Shown here one piece after another: positions 1 through 5,385 of a stretch of 5,385 nt of DNA. Position numbers and translations under genes: made by a program. Every line of letters starts with the position of its first letter. Positions within the stretch are counted from its first letter, which is position 1. The DNA comes from JBGPYM01 sp041493205 (lineage in GTDB: Bacteria > Bacteroidota > Ignavibacteria > UBA10030 > UBA6906): the NCBI GenBank assembly GCA_041493205.1, contig JBGPYM010000219.1:1-5385 (forward strand). Reading direction: 5' to 3'. Under the pieces are notes generated by a model. The model did no database searches. It worked only from the letters and a program-made list of their open reading frames with translations, and had not been told where the DNA came from.

Positions 1-93
1 CAGCAGTGCCGGGGTCAGATGGCGTGCGTCCTGCGCCGTGGCGGCAACACTCACGAGCAGTGTAACGAAGAAGAGCACAGCATTCTTTTTCAT
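1..93 (-). CDS. Exported protein, N-terminal fragment (possible S9 family peptidase)
   Basis: Only the first 31 codons are inside the window; the gene continues past the left edge. The start is an ATG read from 93 down to 91, with AGGAG at 104-108 on the minus strand, 10 bases upstream, which is a good ribosome binding site. The product starts with a textbook signal peptide: MKKN, a hydrophobic stretch (AVLFFVTLLVSVA), then an ATA-Q cleavage site after residue 20, so the protein is probably exported. The mature part begins QDARHLTPALL. From memory of the family, an 'LTP-x-LL' segment just after the signal peptide is common at the start of bacterial S9 (acylaminoacyl-peptidase/prolyl oligopeptidase-like) enzymes, so this may be a second S9 peptidase; ten residues are too few to be sure. 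It lies downstream of the esterase gene on the same strand and could share its transcript. Confidence 0.75.
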   Translation of the reverse strand, partial: MKKNAVLFFVTLLVSVAATAQDARHLTPALL

Positions 94-103
94 GAAGAGG
101 ATA

Positions 104-108
104 CTCCT
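104..108 (-). promoter_or_regulatory. Ribosome binding site of the left-edge gene
   Basis: The minus strand reads AGGAG here, 10 bases before the ATG at 93-91. This fixes the start of an otherwise very short visible reading frame. Confidence 0.6.
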
Positions 109-122
109 GTTGATGAATAATT

Positions 123-257
123 CACCGCGGAGGCACAGAGAAACCATTCCGTAAAAAAACCAAGCCACGTTAAATATCTTCTCTGTTCTGTTTTTTGATT
201 AGCCGTTCCCTCTGTGGTGTTCTTTTCCTTTCTCTGCGCCTCAGCGCCTCTGCGGTG
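123..257. repeat. Imperfect inverted repeat of CACCGCAGAGGC-type units in the intergenic gap
   Basis: The 168 bases between the two minus-strand genes hold no convincing gene. The left arm (123-134, plus) reads CACCGCGGAGGC and the right arm (257-246, minus) reads CACCGCAGAGGC, a 12-base inverted match with one difference that would be a G-U pair in RNA. The match resumes as CAGAGAAA (136-143, plus; 236-229, minus) after an extra 8 or so bases in the right arm. Those extra bases come from a tandem 8-mer on the minus strand: GCAGAGGC (253-246), GCTGAGGC (245-238), GCAGAG (237-232). A third related unit, CACCACAGAGGG, lies on the minus strand at 219-208. The interior is AT-rich, with an A run near 153-159 and a T run at 191-196. 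Similar 'accacagaggcacagag' tracts are, as I recall, scattered between genes in many environmental bacteria. The right arm ends 4 bases past the esterase stop codon, so folding of the transcript could affect its 3' end; that role is inference. Confidence 0.7.
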
Positions 258-261
258 GTCA

Positions 262-1182
262 TTACCTGGCCTTGATGATGCCGTGGTTGGTGAGAAACTC
301 CCGTATCGTCGCATATGCCGAGAGCATGGTGTCGCGCGTGAACCCGCCGTGCTTTCCTCCCGGGACGGTGATGAGCTGGTTCGGCACGCCGGCTTCCGTC
401 AGCGCGTGGTGGAGGCGGACTGCATGAGTGTACGGCACAATATTGTCGTTGTCGCCGTGGATGGAGAGGATCGGAGGGAGCCCTTTCCGGACGTACGTCA
501 GGGGCGATACCCGCACCGCTCCCTGCTCACGGTCCGGCAGACTGCCAAACCAGGAAACCGCGTACTGCTGCCGGTTTGGCCCCGCGAAAAGGTCCTTGAC
601 GTCGGTGATGCCATACCAGTTGACGATGGCCGCGACGTTCATCGGGACGGGGACCTGGTCCCATTCCCGCGGGGCGTCGAATCCCGCTTCGGGGGTGAGC
701 ATACCGGTCATGAGCGCAAGGTGTCCGCCGGCAGATCCCCCTGTGACGATGATGCGCGTGGAGTCGAAACCGTAGGCCCGGGCGTTTTTGAACACCCAGC
801 GCAGCGCCAGCCTGCAATCCTCGACTGCCGCCGGGGCAAGGGACACGCGGGCAAGCCGGTATTCCACATTGACTACCGAAAACCCCATGGCGAGATACGG
901 GAGGATTCCCATCACGCTCGATTCCTTTGTCCCGGTGACCCACCCTCCGCCATGGATGTAGACGACGGTGGGGTAGGGGCCTGTGTCGGGGCCGCGGCGG
1001 GCATAGACATCGAGCTTGCACTCGACGTTGTTCCCCACCGCGTACGTGAGGTTCGGGGTCACTGAATAATTCAGCACGATGTCCACCATCGGGGCAGGAT
1101 CACCGGTCGGGTGTTCCTGGCCGTAACACGGCGGGACGACGATGAGCAGGAGTGCGATGCAGGGTGCGAGAAGACGTGACAT
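262..1182 (-). CDS. Exported alpha/beta-hydrolase esterase (BD-FAE/HSL-like)
   Basis: A complete 306-residue carboxylesterase-type alpha/beta hydrolase. The N-terminus is a signal peptide with a hydrophobic core (residues 4-18) and a probable cut between G21 and Q22; C19 does not sit in a good lipobox, so a lipoprotein is less likely. The oxyanion-hole motif HGGGW is at 77-81. The nucleophile is S150 within GGSAGG (148-153), the acid is most likely D246 in HGDNDNIVP (242-250), and the base is H278 in GGKHGG. The order and spacing fit the BD-FAE/hormone-sensitive-lipase group, whose members cleave ester bonds such as acetyl or feruloyl groups on plant sugars, or small esters; the true substrate cannot be read from sequence. 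The ATG at 1182-1180 has GAGG 7 bases upstream (1193-1190) and a near-consensus promoter just beyond. It is transcribed away from the peptidase gene and toward the left-edge gene. The long plus-strand frame opposite it (214-1065) is a GC-rich shadow. Confidence 0.93.
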   Translation of the reverse strand: MSRLLAPCIALLLIVVPPCYGQEHPTGDPAPMVDIVLNYSVTPNLTYAVGNNVECKLDVYARRGPDTGPYPTVVYIHGGGWVTGTKESSVMGILPYLAMGFSVVNVEYRLARVSLAPAAVEDCRLALRWVFKNARAYGFDSTRIIVTGGSAGGHLALMTGMLTPEAGFDAPREWDQVPVPMNVAAIVNWYGITDVKDLFAGPNRQQYAVSWFGSLPDREQGAVRVSPLTYVRKGLPPILSIHGDNDNIVPYTHAVRLHHALTEAGVPNQLITVPGGKHGGFTRDTMLSAYATIREFLTNHGIIKAR

Positions 1183-1213
1183 GGGTGAGCCTCAGGATTG
1201 TGGGGTGGCCCGA

Positions 1214-1242
1214 AATATACGGTTCGCCTTCTCAAGTGGCAA
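1214..1242 (-). promoter_or_regulatory. Predicted promoter of the esterase gene
   Basis: On the minus strand, TTGCCA (1242-1237) and TATATT (1219-1214) are separated by exactly 17 bases. Each differs from the sigma-70 consensus at one position. The same stretch also reads TTG-N20-TATATTTC, close to the Bacteroidetes form TTTG...TAnnTTTG with one mismatch at the end. Transcription would begin near 1207, leaving a leader of about 25 bases that includes the GAGG ribosome site. This is prediction from spacing and motif match only. Confidence 0.55.
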
Positions 1243-1259
1243 GGTCACACGTTTCCTCC

Positions 1260-1288
1260 TTGATTCTGCGCCCGCGAAGTGTTAATCT
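1260..1288 (+). promoter_or_regulatory. Candidate promoter of the DPP-IV-like gene
   Basis: TTGATT (1260-1265) and TAATCT (1283-1288) are 17 bases apart on the plus strand. The first keeps TTGA; the second matches the -10 consensus at only three positions, so this is weaker than the opposing promoter. A start near 1295 would leave about 25 bases before the ATG at 1321. The -35 elements of the two promoters lie back to back, 17 bases apart (1243-1259), where a single regulator could act on both genes; I see no clear palindromic operator there. Confidence 0.3.
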
Positions 1289-1320
1289 TTCCTACTACCA
1301 ACTTTCTGCAGGTCGAGGCG

Positions 1321-3570
1321 ATGCGCAATCCCCGCAATTTTATCCCATGTGTACTCCTCCTTCTCTGGAATAGTACCCTCTCCGGACAGGTCCCCGATTC
1401 GGGGCAGGTGACCGTGGAGCGTATCTTCAACTCCCGGGAGTTCATTGCGCAGAGGTTCGGGCCCGCCCGGTGGGTGGATGATGGGTCCGGATACACGACA
1501 CTCGAACGGGCCGGCGGAGGGCAGGGACGGGATATCGTCCGGTATGATACCCGGAGCGGCGACCGGGAGGTCCTGGTGCCGACGGAAAAGCTGACACCCG
1601 CAAGCACGGGCACACCCCTCGAAATCAACGACTACGAATGGTCGGGGGACAAGAGCCGCCTGTTGATCTTTACGAACACGCGGCGCGTGTGGCGAAGGAA
1701 CACCCGCGGCGACTACTGGGTCTATGGCATTGCGGATGGATCCCTCAAGCAACTTGGGGGCGATGCGGAACCCTCGACTCTGATGTTCGCCAAGTTCTCC
1801 CCCGACGGGGGGCGCGTCGCGTACGTCCGTGCCAATGACCTTTACGTGGAAGACATTGCGTCGGGACGGATCACCCGGCTCACGTCCGACGGCTCACGCA
1901 CCGTCATCAACGGCACATTTGACTGGGTGTACGAGGAGGAATTCGACCTGCGGGACGGTTTTCGCTGGAGTCCGGACGGGACGATGATCGCCTACTGGCA
2001 GCTCGACGCGTCCGGCGTGCGGGATTTCCTGCTTATCAATAATACCGATTCCCTCTATTCCTACGTCATTCCCGTGCAGTATCCCAAGGTGGGAACGACG
2101 CTCTCGGCCTGCCGCGTCGGGGCGGTCTCCGCCAACGGAGGCGCGACGACATGGTTCTTCCCCCCGGGGGAGCCGCGCGAGAACTACATTGCGAGGATGG
2201 AGTGGGCTGCCAACTCCGAAGAGATTGTGTTTCAATACCTGAACCGGCTGCAGAATACTGACCGGCTGATGCTCGGTGACACGCGGACCGGTACGCTGAA
2301 AACGATCCTCACGGATCAGGACAGCACCTGGGTCGACGTCGTGGACGATCTCCACTGGCTGAACGGCGGGAAGGAGTTCACGTGGCGCAGCGAAGAGGAT
2401 GGGTGGGCGCACCTGTATCTGTACTCGCGCGTCGGCGAAAAGATCCGGCTGCTCAGCACGGGGAATTTCGACATCGTCAGGGTGGCCTGCGTCGATCCCG
2501 ATCGCGGATGGGTGTACTATATCGCCTCGCCCGAAGATCCGGGACAGCGGTATCTGTACCGTCTCAGGCTGGACGGCCGCGGATCGCCGGAACGGCTCAC
2601 GCCAGCGTCCCAGCCGGGTACGCACAGCTACGATGTCTCACCCGACGGCCGGTGGGCAATCCACACGTATTCGCGCTTCGGCACCCCCGCCGTCGTTGAT
2701 CTCATCAGCCTCCCGGCGCACAAGGTCCTGCGCACCCTGGTCGAGAATGCCGGTCTCCGCCGTACCGTCAGTCGCCTGAAGCATGGCGACGCGTCGTTCT
2801 TTCGTGTTGATATCGGAGGCGGCATACAGCTTGACGGGTGGAAAATGCTTCCCCCCGGTTTCGATCCTGCAAAGCGCTACCCAGTGCTGCTCTATGTGTA
2901 CGGCGAACCGGCGGAGCAGACGGTGGCTGATCGCTGGGAGACATCCACGTACCTCTGGCACCTTATGCTTACCCAGCAGGGGTATATTGTCGTGAGCATC
3001 GACAACCGGGGAACGCCGGCGCCGCGCGGACGCGCATGGCGGAAATCGATTTACCGGCAGATCGGTCTCCTTGCGTCGCTGGATCAGGCGGCTGCGATGC
3101 GGCAGATCAGGCTCTGGCCGTTTGTAGATTCGACGCGGATCGGCGTCTGGGGATGGAGCGGCGGGGGATCCATGACGCTGAATCTGATGTTCCGCTCTCC
3201 CGATCTCTACCAGACAGGCATGTCGGTCGCGCCGGTCCCGGATGAGCGGCTCTATGACGCTACCTATCAGGAGCGCTACATGGGCCTCCCGGACGAGAAC
3301 GCGGAGGCATACCGCATCTGCTCCGCAATCACGCACGTCGACAGCCTCCGGGGAAATCTCCTGATTGTGCACGGCACCGGCGATGACAACGTCCACTACC
3401 AGGGAACCGAACGGCTCATCAATGCGCTCATCAGGGCAAACAAGCAATTCCAGATGATGGCCTATCCCAACCGCTCGCACAGCATATTCGAGGGACCGAA
3501 CACGACGCGGCATCTCTACACCCTTCTGACAAGTTACCTGAAGGAGCATCTTCCGCCCGGCGGTCGATAG
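1321..3570 (+). CDS. Secreted DPP-IV-like S9 family peptidase
   Basis: A 749-residue serine peptidase of the dipeptidyl-peptidase IV branch (S9B), a family that removes dipeptides, often X-Pro, from peptide N-termini. The ATG at 1321 is preferred over an in-frame GTG at 1279: it begins a clean signal peptide (core near residues 7-16, likely cut G22/Q23) and has GAGG at 1315-1318, only 2 bases away, plus AGG at 1310-1312 at a better distance. Residues about 80-480 form the DPPIV_N beta-propeller, with DWVYEEEF at 201-208, whose glutamates bind the substrate amino group in DPP-IV. The C-terminal catalytic domain has YGEP (527-530, oxyanion tyrosine Y527), nucleophile S613 in GWSGGG, D688 in HGTGDDNVH, and H720 in RSHSI. 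The length is close to human DPP-IV (766). Odd point: the residue after the serine is Gly, where classical DPP-IV has Tyr (GWSYGG), so the proline pocket may differ. No frameshift is seen. It ends 21 bases before the proposed pabBC start. Confidence 0.94.
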   Translation: MRNPRNFIPCVLLLLWNSTLSGQVPDSGQVTVERIFNSREFIAQRFGPARWVDDGSGYTTLERAGGGQGRDIVRYDTRSGDREVLVPTEKLTPASTGTPLEINDYEWSGDKSRLLIFTNTRRVWRRNTRGDYWVYGIADGSLKQLGGDAEPSTLMFAKFSPDGGRVAYVRANDLYVEDIASGRITRLTSDGSRTVINGTFDWVYEEEFDLRDGFRWSPDGTMIAYWQLDASGVRDFLLINNTDSLYSYVIPVQYPKVGTTLSACRVGAVSANGGATTWFFPPGEPRENYIARMEWAANSEEIVFQYLNRLQNTDRLMLGDTRTGTLKTILTDQDSTWVDVVDDLHWLNGGKEFTWRSEEDGWAHLYLYSRVGEKIRLLSTGNFDIVRVACVDPDRGWVYYIASPEDPGQRYLYRLRLDGRGSPERLTPASQPGTHSYDVSPDGRWAIHTYSRFGTPAVVDLISLPAHKVLRTLVENAGLRRTVSRLKHGDASFFRVDIGGGIQLDGWKMLPPGFDPAKRYPVLLYVYGEPAEQTVADRWETSTYLWHLMLTQQGYIVVSIDNRGTPAPRGRAWRKSIYRQIGLLASLDQAAAMRQIRLWPFVDSTRIGVWGWSGGGSMTLNLMFRSPDLYQTGMSVAPVPDERLYDATYQERYMGLPDENAEAYRICSAITHVDSLRGNLLIVHGTGDDNVHYQGTERLINALIRANKQFQMMAYPNRSHSIFEGPNTTRHLYTLLTSYLKEHLPPGGR

Positions 3571-3591
3571 GTCACGGTTATCGATTCAAGC

Positions 3592-5358
3592 ATTATAAAG
3601 CCCCCCGGCCCGAACGAGGCACTGATCCGCAATCCGGAACGGGATTCATGGTTCCTCTTTGCCGGTCCCGGACGGGTTCTCTCCACGGCAGAACCTGCAG
3701 GCGTCATCCCGCTCCTTCACGAAGTGGAAGAGGCGGTCGAAACGAAGGGGCTCGGTGCGGTGGGGTTCATCGCCTACGAAGCTTCTCCCGCATTTGATCC
3801 GGCCCTCTCAACCAGTCCCCCCGGCGGCTTCCCTCTCGCATGGTTTCTCCTCAGCGATTCATGGTCTGAGATTGATGCCGCCGCGCTCCCGCTCCGGTCT
3901 CCGGAGGGAGACCCGCTTCGCTGGACGCCGACAGTCACCGAAGACGAATACCGGGCTGCGATCCGTTCTATCCGCAAGCGGATCGCGGAAGGCGACACCT
4001 ACCAGGTTAACTACTCGTACCGGCTTCGCTCCCCGTTTTCGGGTGATCCATTCGCGCTCTTCAGCCGCATGATCGGAGCGCAACCGACTCCCTTCAGCGC
4101 GTATCTTCATACGGGCCGTTATGTCGTCTGCTCCGCATCGCCGGAATTATTCTTCAGCCTGAATAACGGAAGGCTCACATCACGCCCCATGAAGGGGACG
4201 GCGCCGCGCGGCCTGATGGCGCCTGATGACCGCGAACGTGCTGAACAGCTCCGCAGGTCTGAAAAAGACAGGGCTGAAAATATCATGATCGTCGACATGA
4301 TGCGCAATGACATCGGCCGCGTAGCACGCTCCGGCACCGTGCGCGTCCCGCAACTCTGCACACCCGAAAAATACCCGACGGTCTGGCAGCTCACATCAAC
4401 GGTCGAGGGGGAAACCGACTCGGGAGTGACCGGGATCCTGACTGCGCTCTTTCCCGCCGCGTCGATCACCGGTGCGCCGAAGCGGGCCACCATGGAAATC
4501 ATCAGGAACCTGGAATCGACGCCGCGCCGGATCTATACGGGTGCCATAGGGACCATATTCCCCGGCCGCAAGGCCGCGTTCAGCGTTGCGATCCGGACCG
4601 CCCTCGTCGACCGTCAGGCCGGCGAGGCGGAATTCGGCGTGGGGGGAGGGATCGTCTGGAAATCGACCGAGGAAGGTGAGCTTGCTGAAAGCAGGACGAA
4701 GGCGCTCGTCATCACCGCGACGATTCCTGAATTCTCGCTGCTCGAAACAATGCTCTGGAAACCCGGGGAGGGCTACCTATTCCTGGAGGCACATCTCAAA
4801 AGGATGGAAGAATCCGCGGACTATTTCTCATACCCGTTCAGCGCGGAGTCAGCGGACCGGAGGCTGACCGACCTCGCCCGCTCGTTCCAGCCCCTTCCCC
4901 AGAAAGTCCGGCTCCTCGCAGACCGGGGTGGGCGGATAATAATTGAATCTGAGAAGTGGATTCCCGACGACAGCGGCACTCTGCCGGTGGCCCGGCTCGC
5001 CGCTTCATCCGTGGATTCAACAGACTGCTTTCTCTATCACAAGACGACCCATCGCCTGGTGTACGAGCGGGCGCGGTCCGGCATGGAAAAGTGCGATGAT
5101 GTCATTCTCTGGAATGAGAGGGGAGCACTCACCGAATCAACCATCGCCAACCTGTTCCTGGAGATAAATGGCGGACTCGTCACACCCCCGGTGAGTGCGG
5201 GCCTCCTCCCGGGTGTGTACCGGCAGTGGATGCTCAAGGAGGGAAGAGCGCGGGAAGGAGCTCTTGCCCGGACCGAGCTAGCCCGGGCGAGCAGGGTGTT
5301 TCTCGCTAATTCGGTACGTGGGTTATACGAGGTGAAGGTCACTGCGATCGCTCCATAG
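3592..5358 (+). CDS. pabBC: Aminodeoxychorismate synthase component I fused to aminodeoxychorismate lyase
   Basis: A bifunctional cytosolic enzyme for p-aminobenzoate, a folate precursor. The PabB half converts chorismate and ammonia to 4-amino-4-deoxychorismate; the PabC half, a PLP enzyme, releases pyruvate to give p-aminobenzoate. Numbering from 3592 (588 residues): GDTYQVNYSYRL 134-145, SPELFF 183-188, PMKGT 199-203, KDRAENIMIV from 225, SITGAPK 291-297, GVGGGIV 349-355. K201 is the active-site lysine typical of PabB (TrpE has Ala here), which separates it from anthranilate synthase. The class IV aminotransferase half starts near 381 (about 4732), with PLP lysine K484 in YHKTTHR, E515 in ESTIANLF and VSAGLLPGVYR at 534-544. 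The start is uncertain. The first ATG/GTG/TTG in frame is GTG 3724, but conserved PabB N-terminal sequence (ALIRNPERDSWFLF and on) is encoded upstream from about 3619. ATT 3592 is a best guess; ATC 3580 and CTG 3622 are alternatives. The amidotransferase partner PabA is not in the window. Confidence 0.93.
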   Translation: MIKPPGPNEALIRNPERDSWFLFAGPGRVLSTAEPAGVIPLLHEVEEAVETKGLGAVGFIAYEASPAFDPALSTSPPGGFPLAWFLLSDSWSEIDAAALPLRSPEGDPLRWTPTVTEDEYRAAIRSIRKRIAEGDTYQVNYSYRLRSPFSGDPFALFSRMIGAQPTPFSAYLHTGRYVVCSASPELFFSLNNGRLTSRPMKGTAPRGLMAPDDRERAEQLRRSEKDRAENIMIVDMMRNDIGRVARSGTVRVPQLCTPEKYPTVWQLTSTVEGETDSGVTGILTALFPAASITGAPKRATMEIIRNLESTPRRIYTGAIGTIFPGRKAAFSVAIRTALVDRQAGEAEFGVGGGIVWKSTEEGELAESRTKALVITATIPEFSLLETMLWKPGEGYLFLEAHLKRMEESADYFSYPFSAESADRRLTDLARSFQPLPQKVRLLADRGGRIIIESEKWIPDDSGTLPVARLAASSVDSTDCFLYHKTTHRLVYERARSGMEKCDDVILWNERGALTESTIANLFLEINGGLVTPPVSAGLLPGVYRQWMLKEGRAREGALARTELARASRVFLANSVRGLYEVKVTAIAP

Positions 5359-5361
5359 TGG

Positions 5362-5381
5362 GACGGGCGTCCCCGCCCGTC
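5362..5381 (+). terminator. GC-rich hairpin after pabBC (possible terminator or dispersed repeat)
   Basis: GACGGGC (5362-5368) and GCCCGTC (5375-5381) pair perfectly in a 7-bp stem with loop GTCCCC, starting 3 bases after the pabBC stop codon. No T run follows (CAAAC, then the window ends), so it is not a standard intrinsic terminator. From memory, GGGACGGGCGTCCCCGCCCGT-like sequences occur as scattered intergenic repeats in some environmental genomes, and this may be one edge of such a copy. Confidence 0.4.
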
Positions 5382-5385
5382 AAAC

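Noticed and set aside
145..200. A run (153-159) and T run (191-196) as parts of intrinsic terminators
   Set aside because: Neither has a GC-rich stem directly before it on the strand where it would read as T.
94..261. CRISPR array or riboswitch in the repeat-bearing gap
   Set aside because: The units are 8-12 bases, inverted and not separated by regular spacers, so they are not CRISPR. No known riboswitch core was recognised.
214..1065. 283-codon plus-strand open frame opposite the esterase
   Set aside because: It lies antisense to a gene with a full catalytic triad, and its Arg/Asp/Val/Gly-rich product has no recognisable motif. Long open antisense frames are expected in GC-rich DNA.
1279..1320. 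Upstream GTG start giving a 763-residue peptidase
   Set aside because: It would put 14 residues (MLIFPTTNFLQVEA) before a complete signal peptide, and it overlaps the candidate -10 box at 1283-1288. ATG 1321 fits export better.
2638..3549. 303-codon minus-strand open frame within the peptidase gene
   Set aside because: It is antisense to the catalytic domain of the S9 peptidase, and its product is low in motifs and rich in Arg. Treated as a shadow, as is the 243-codon minus frame at 1894-2625.
3648..3800. ATG at 3648 as the pabBC start
   Set aside because: It is in a different frame from pabBC. In the pabBC frame the same bases are part of the conserved TCA TGG TTC segment, so they are internal to the gene.
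3724..5358. Calling the PabB half as TrpE (anthranilate synthase) or an isochorismate synthase
   Set aside because: The PMKGT lysine and the fusion to a class IV aminotransferase domain point to PabB-PabC. TrpE and isochorismate synthases usually have Ala at the lysine position.

Overview
The window is GC-rich bacterial DNA with two genes pointing left, two pointing right, and a short divergent promoter region between the pairs. The best guess for the source is a GC-rich member of Bacteroidota or a close relative in the FCB group. The reasons are that all three exported proteins have a glutamine right after the likely signal-peptidase site, a habit known from Bacteroidetes, and that a DPP-IV-type S9 peptidase of a style I associate with that group is present. 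This is inference; there is no rRNA or other marker gene.

Layout: positions 1-93 (minus) hold the first 31 codons of an exported protein that runs off the left edge, possibly another S9 peptidase. Positions 94-261 are non-coding and hold an imperfect inverted repeat built from CACCGCAGAGGC-like units. Positions 262-1182 (minus) encode an exported alpha/beta-hydrolase esterase with HGGGW and GGSAGG motifs. Positions 1183-1320 form the divergent control region, with one near-consensus promoter facing left and a weaker candidate facing right. Positions 1321-3570 (plus) encode a secreted DPP-IV-like S9 peptidase. Directly after it, about 3592-5358 (plus) encodes a fused PabB-PabC protein that makes p-aminobenzoate for folate synthesis. 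A GC-rich hairpin follows at 5362-5381 and the window ends there.

Functionally, the first three genes look like exported hydrolases handling peptides or esters outside the cytoplasm. The pabBC gene is cytosolic folate metabolism and is probably next to the peptidase by position (possible co-transcription) rather than by pathway. I see no defence system, mobile element, CRISPR array or other clearly undescribed system. The oddest points are that pabBC has no ATG, GTG or TTG in a position that would preserve its conserved N-terminus, and the structured repeat at 123-257.
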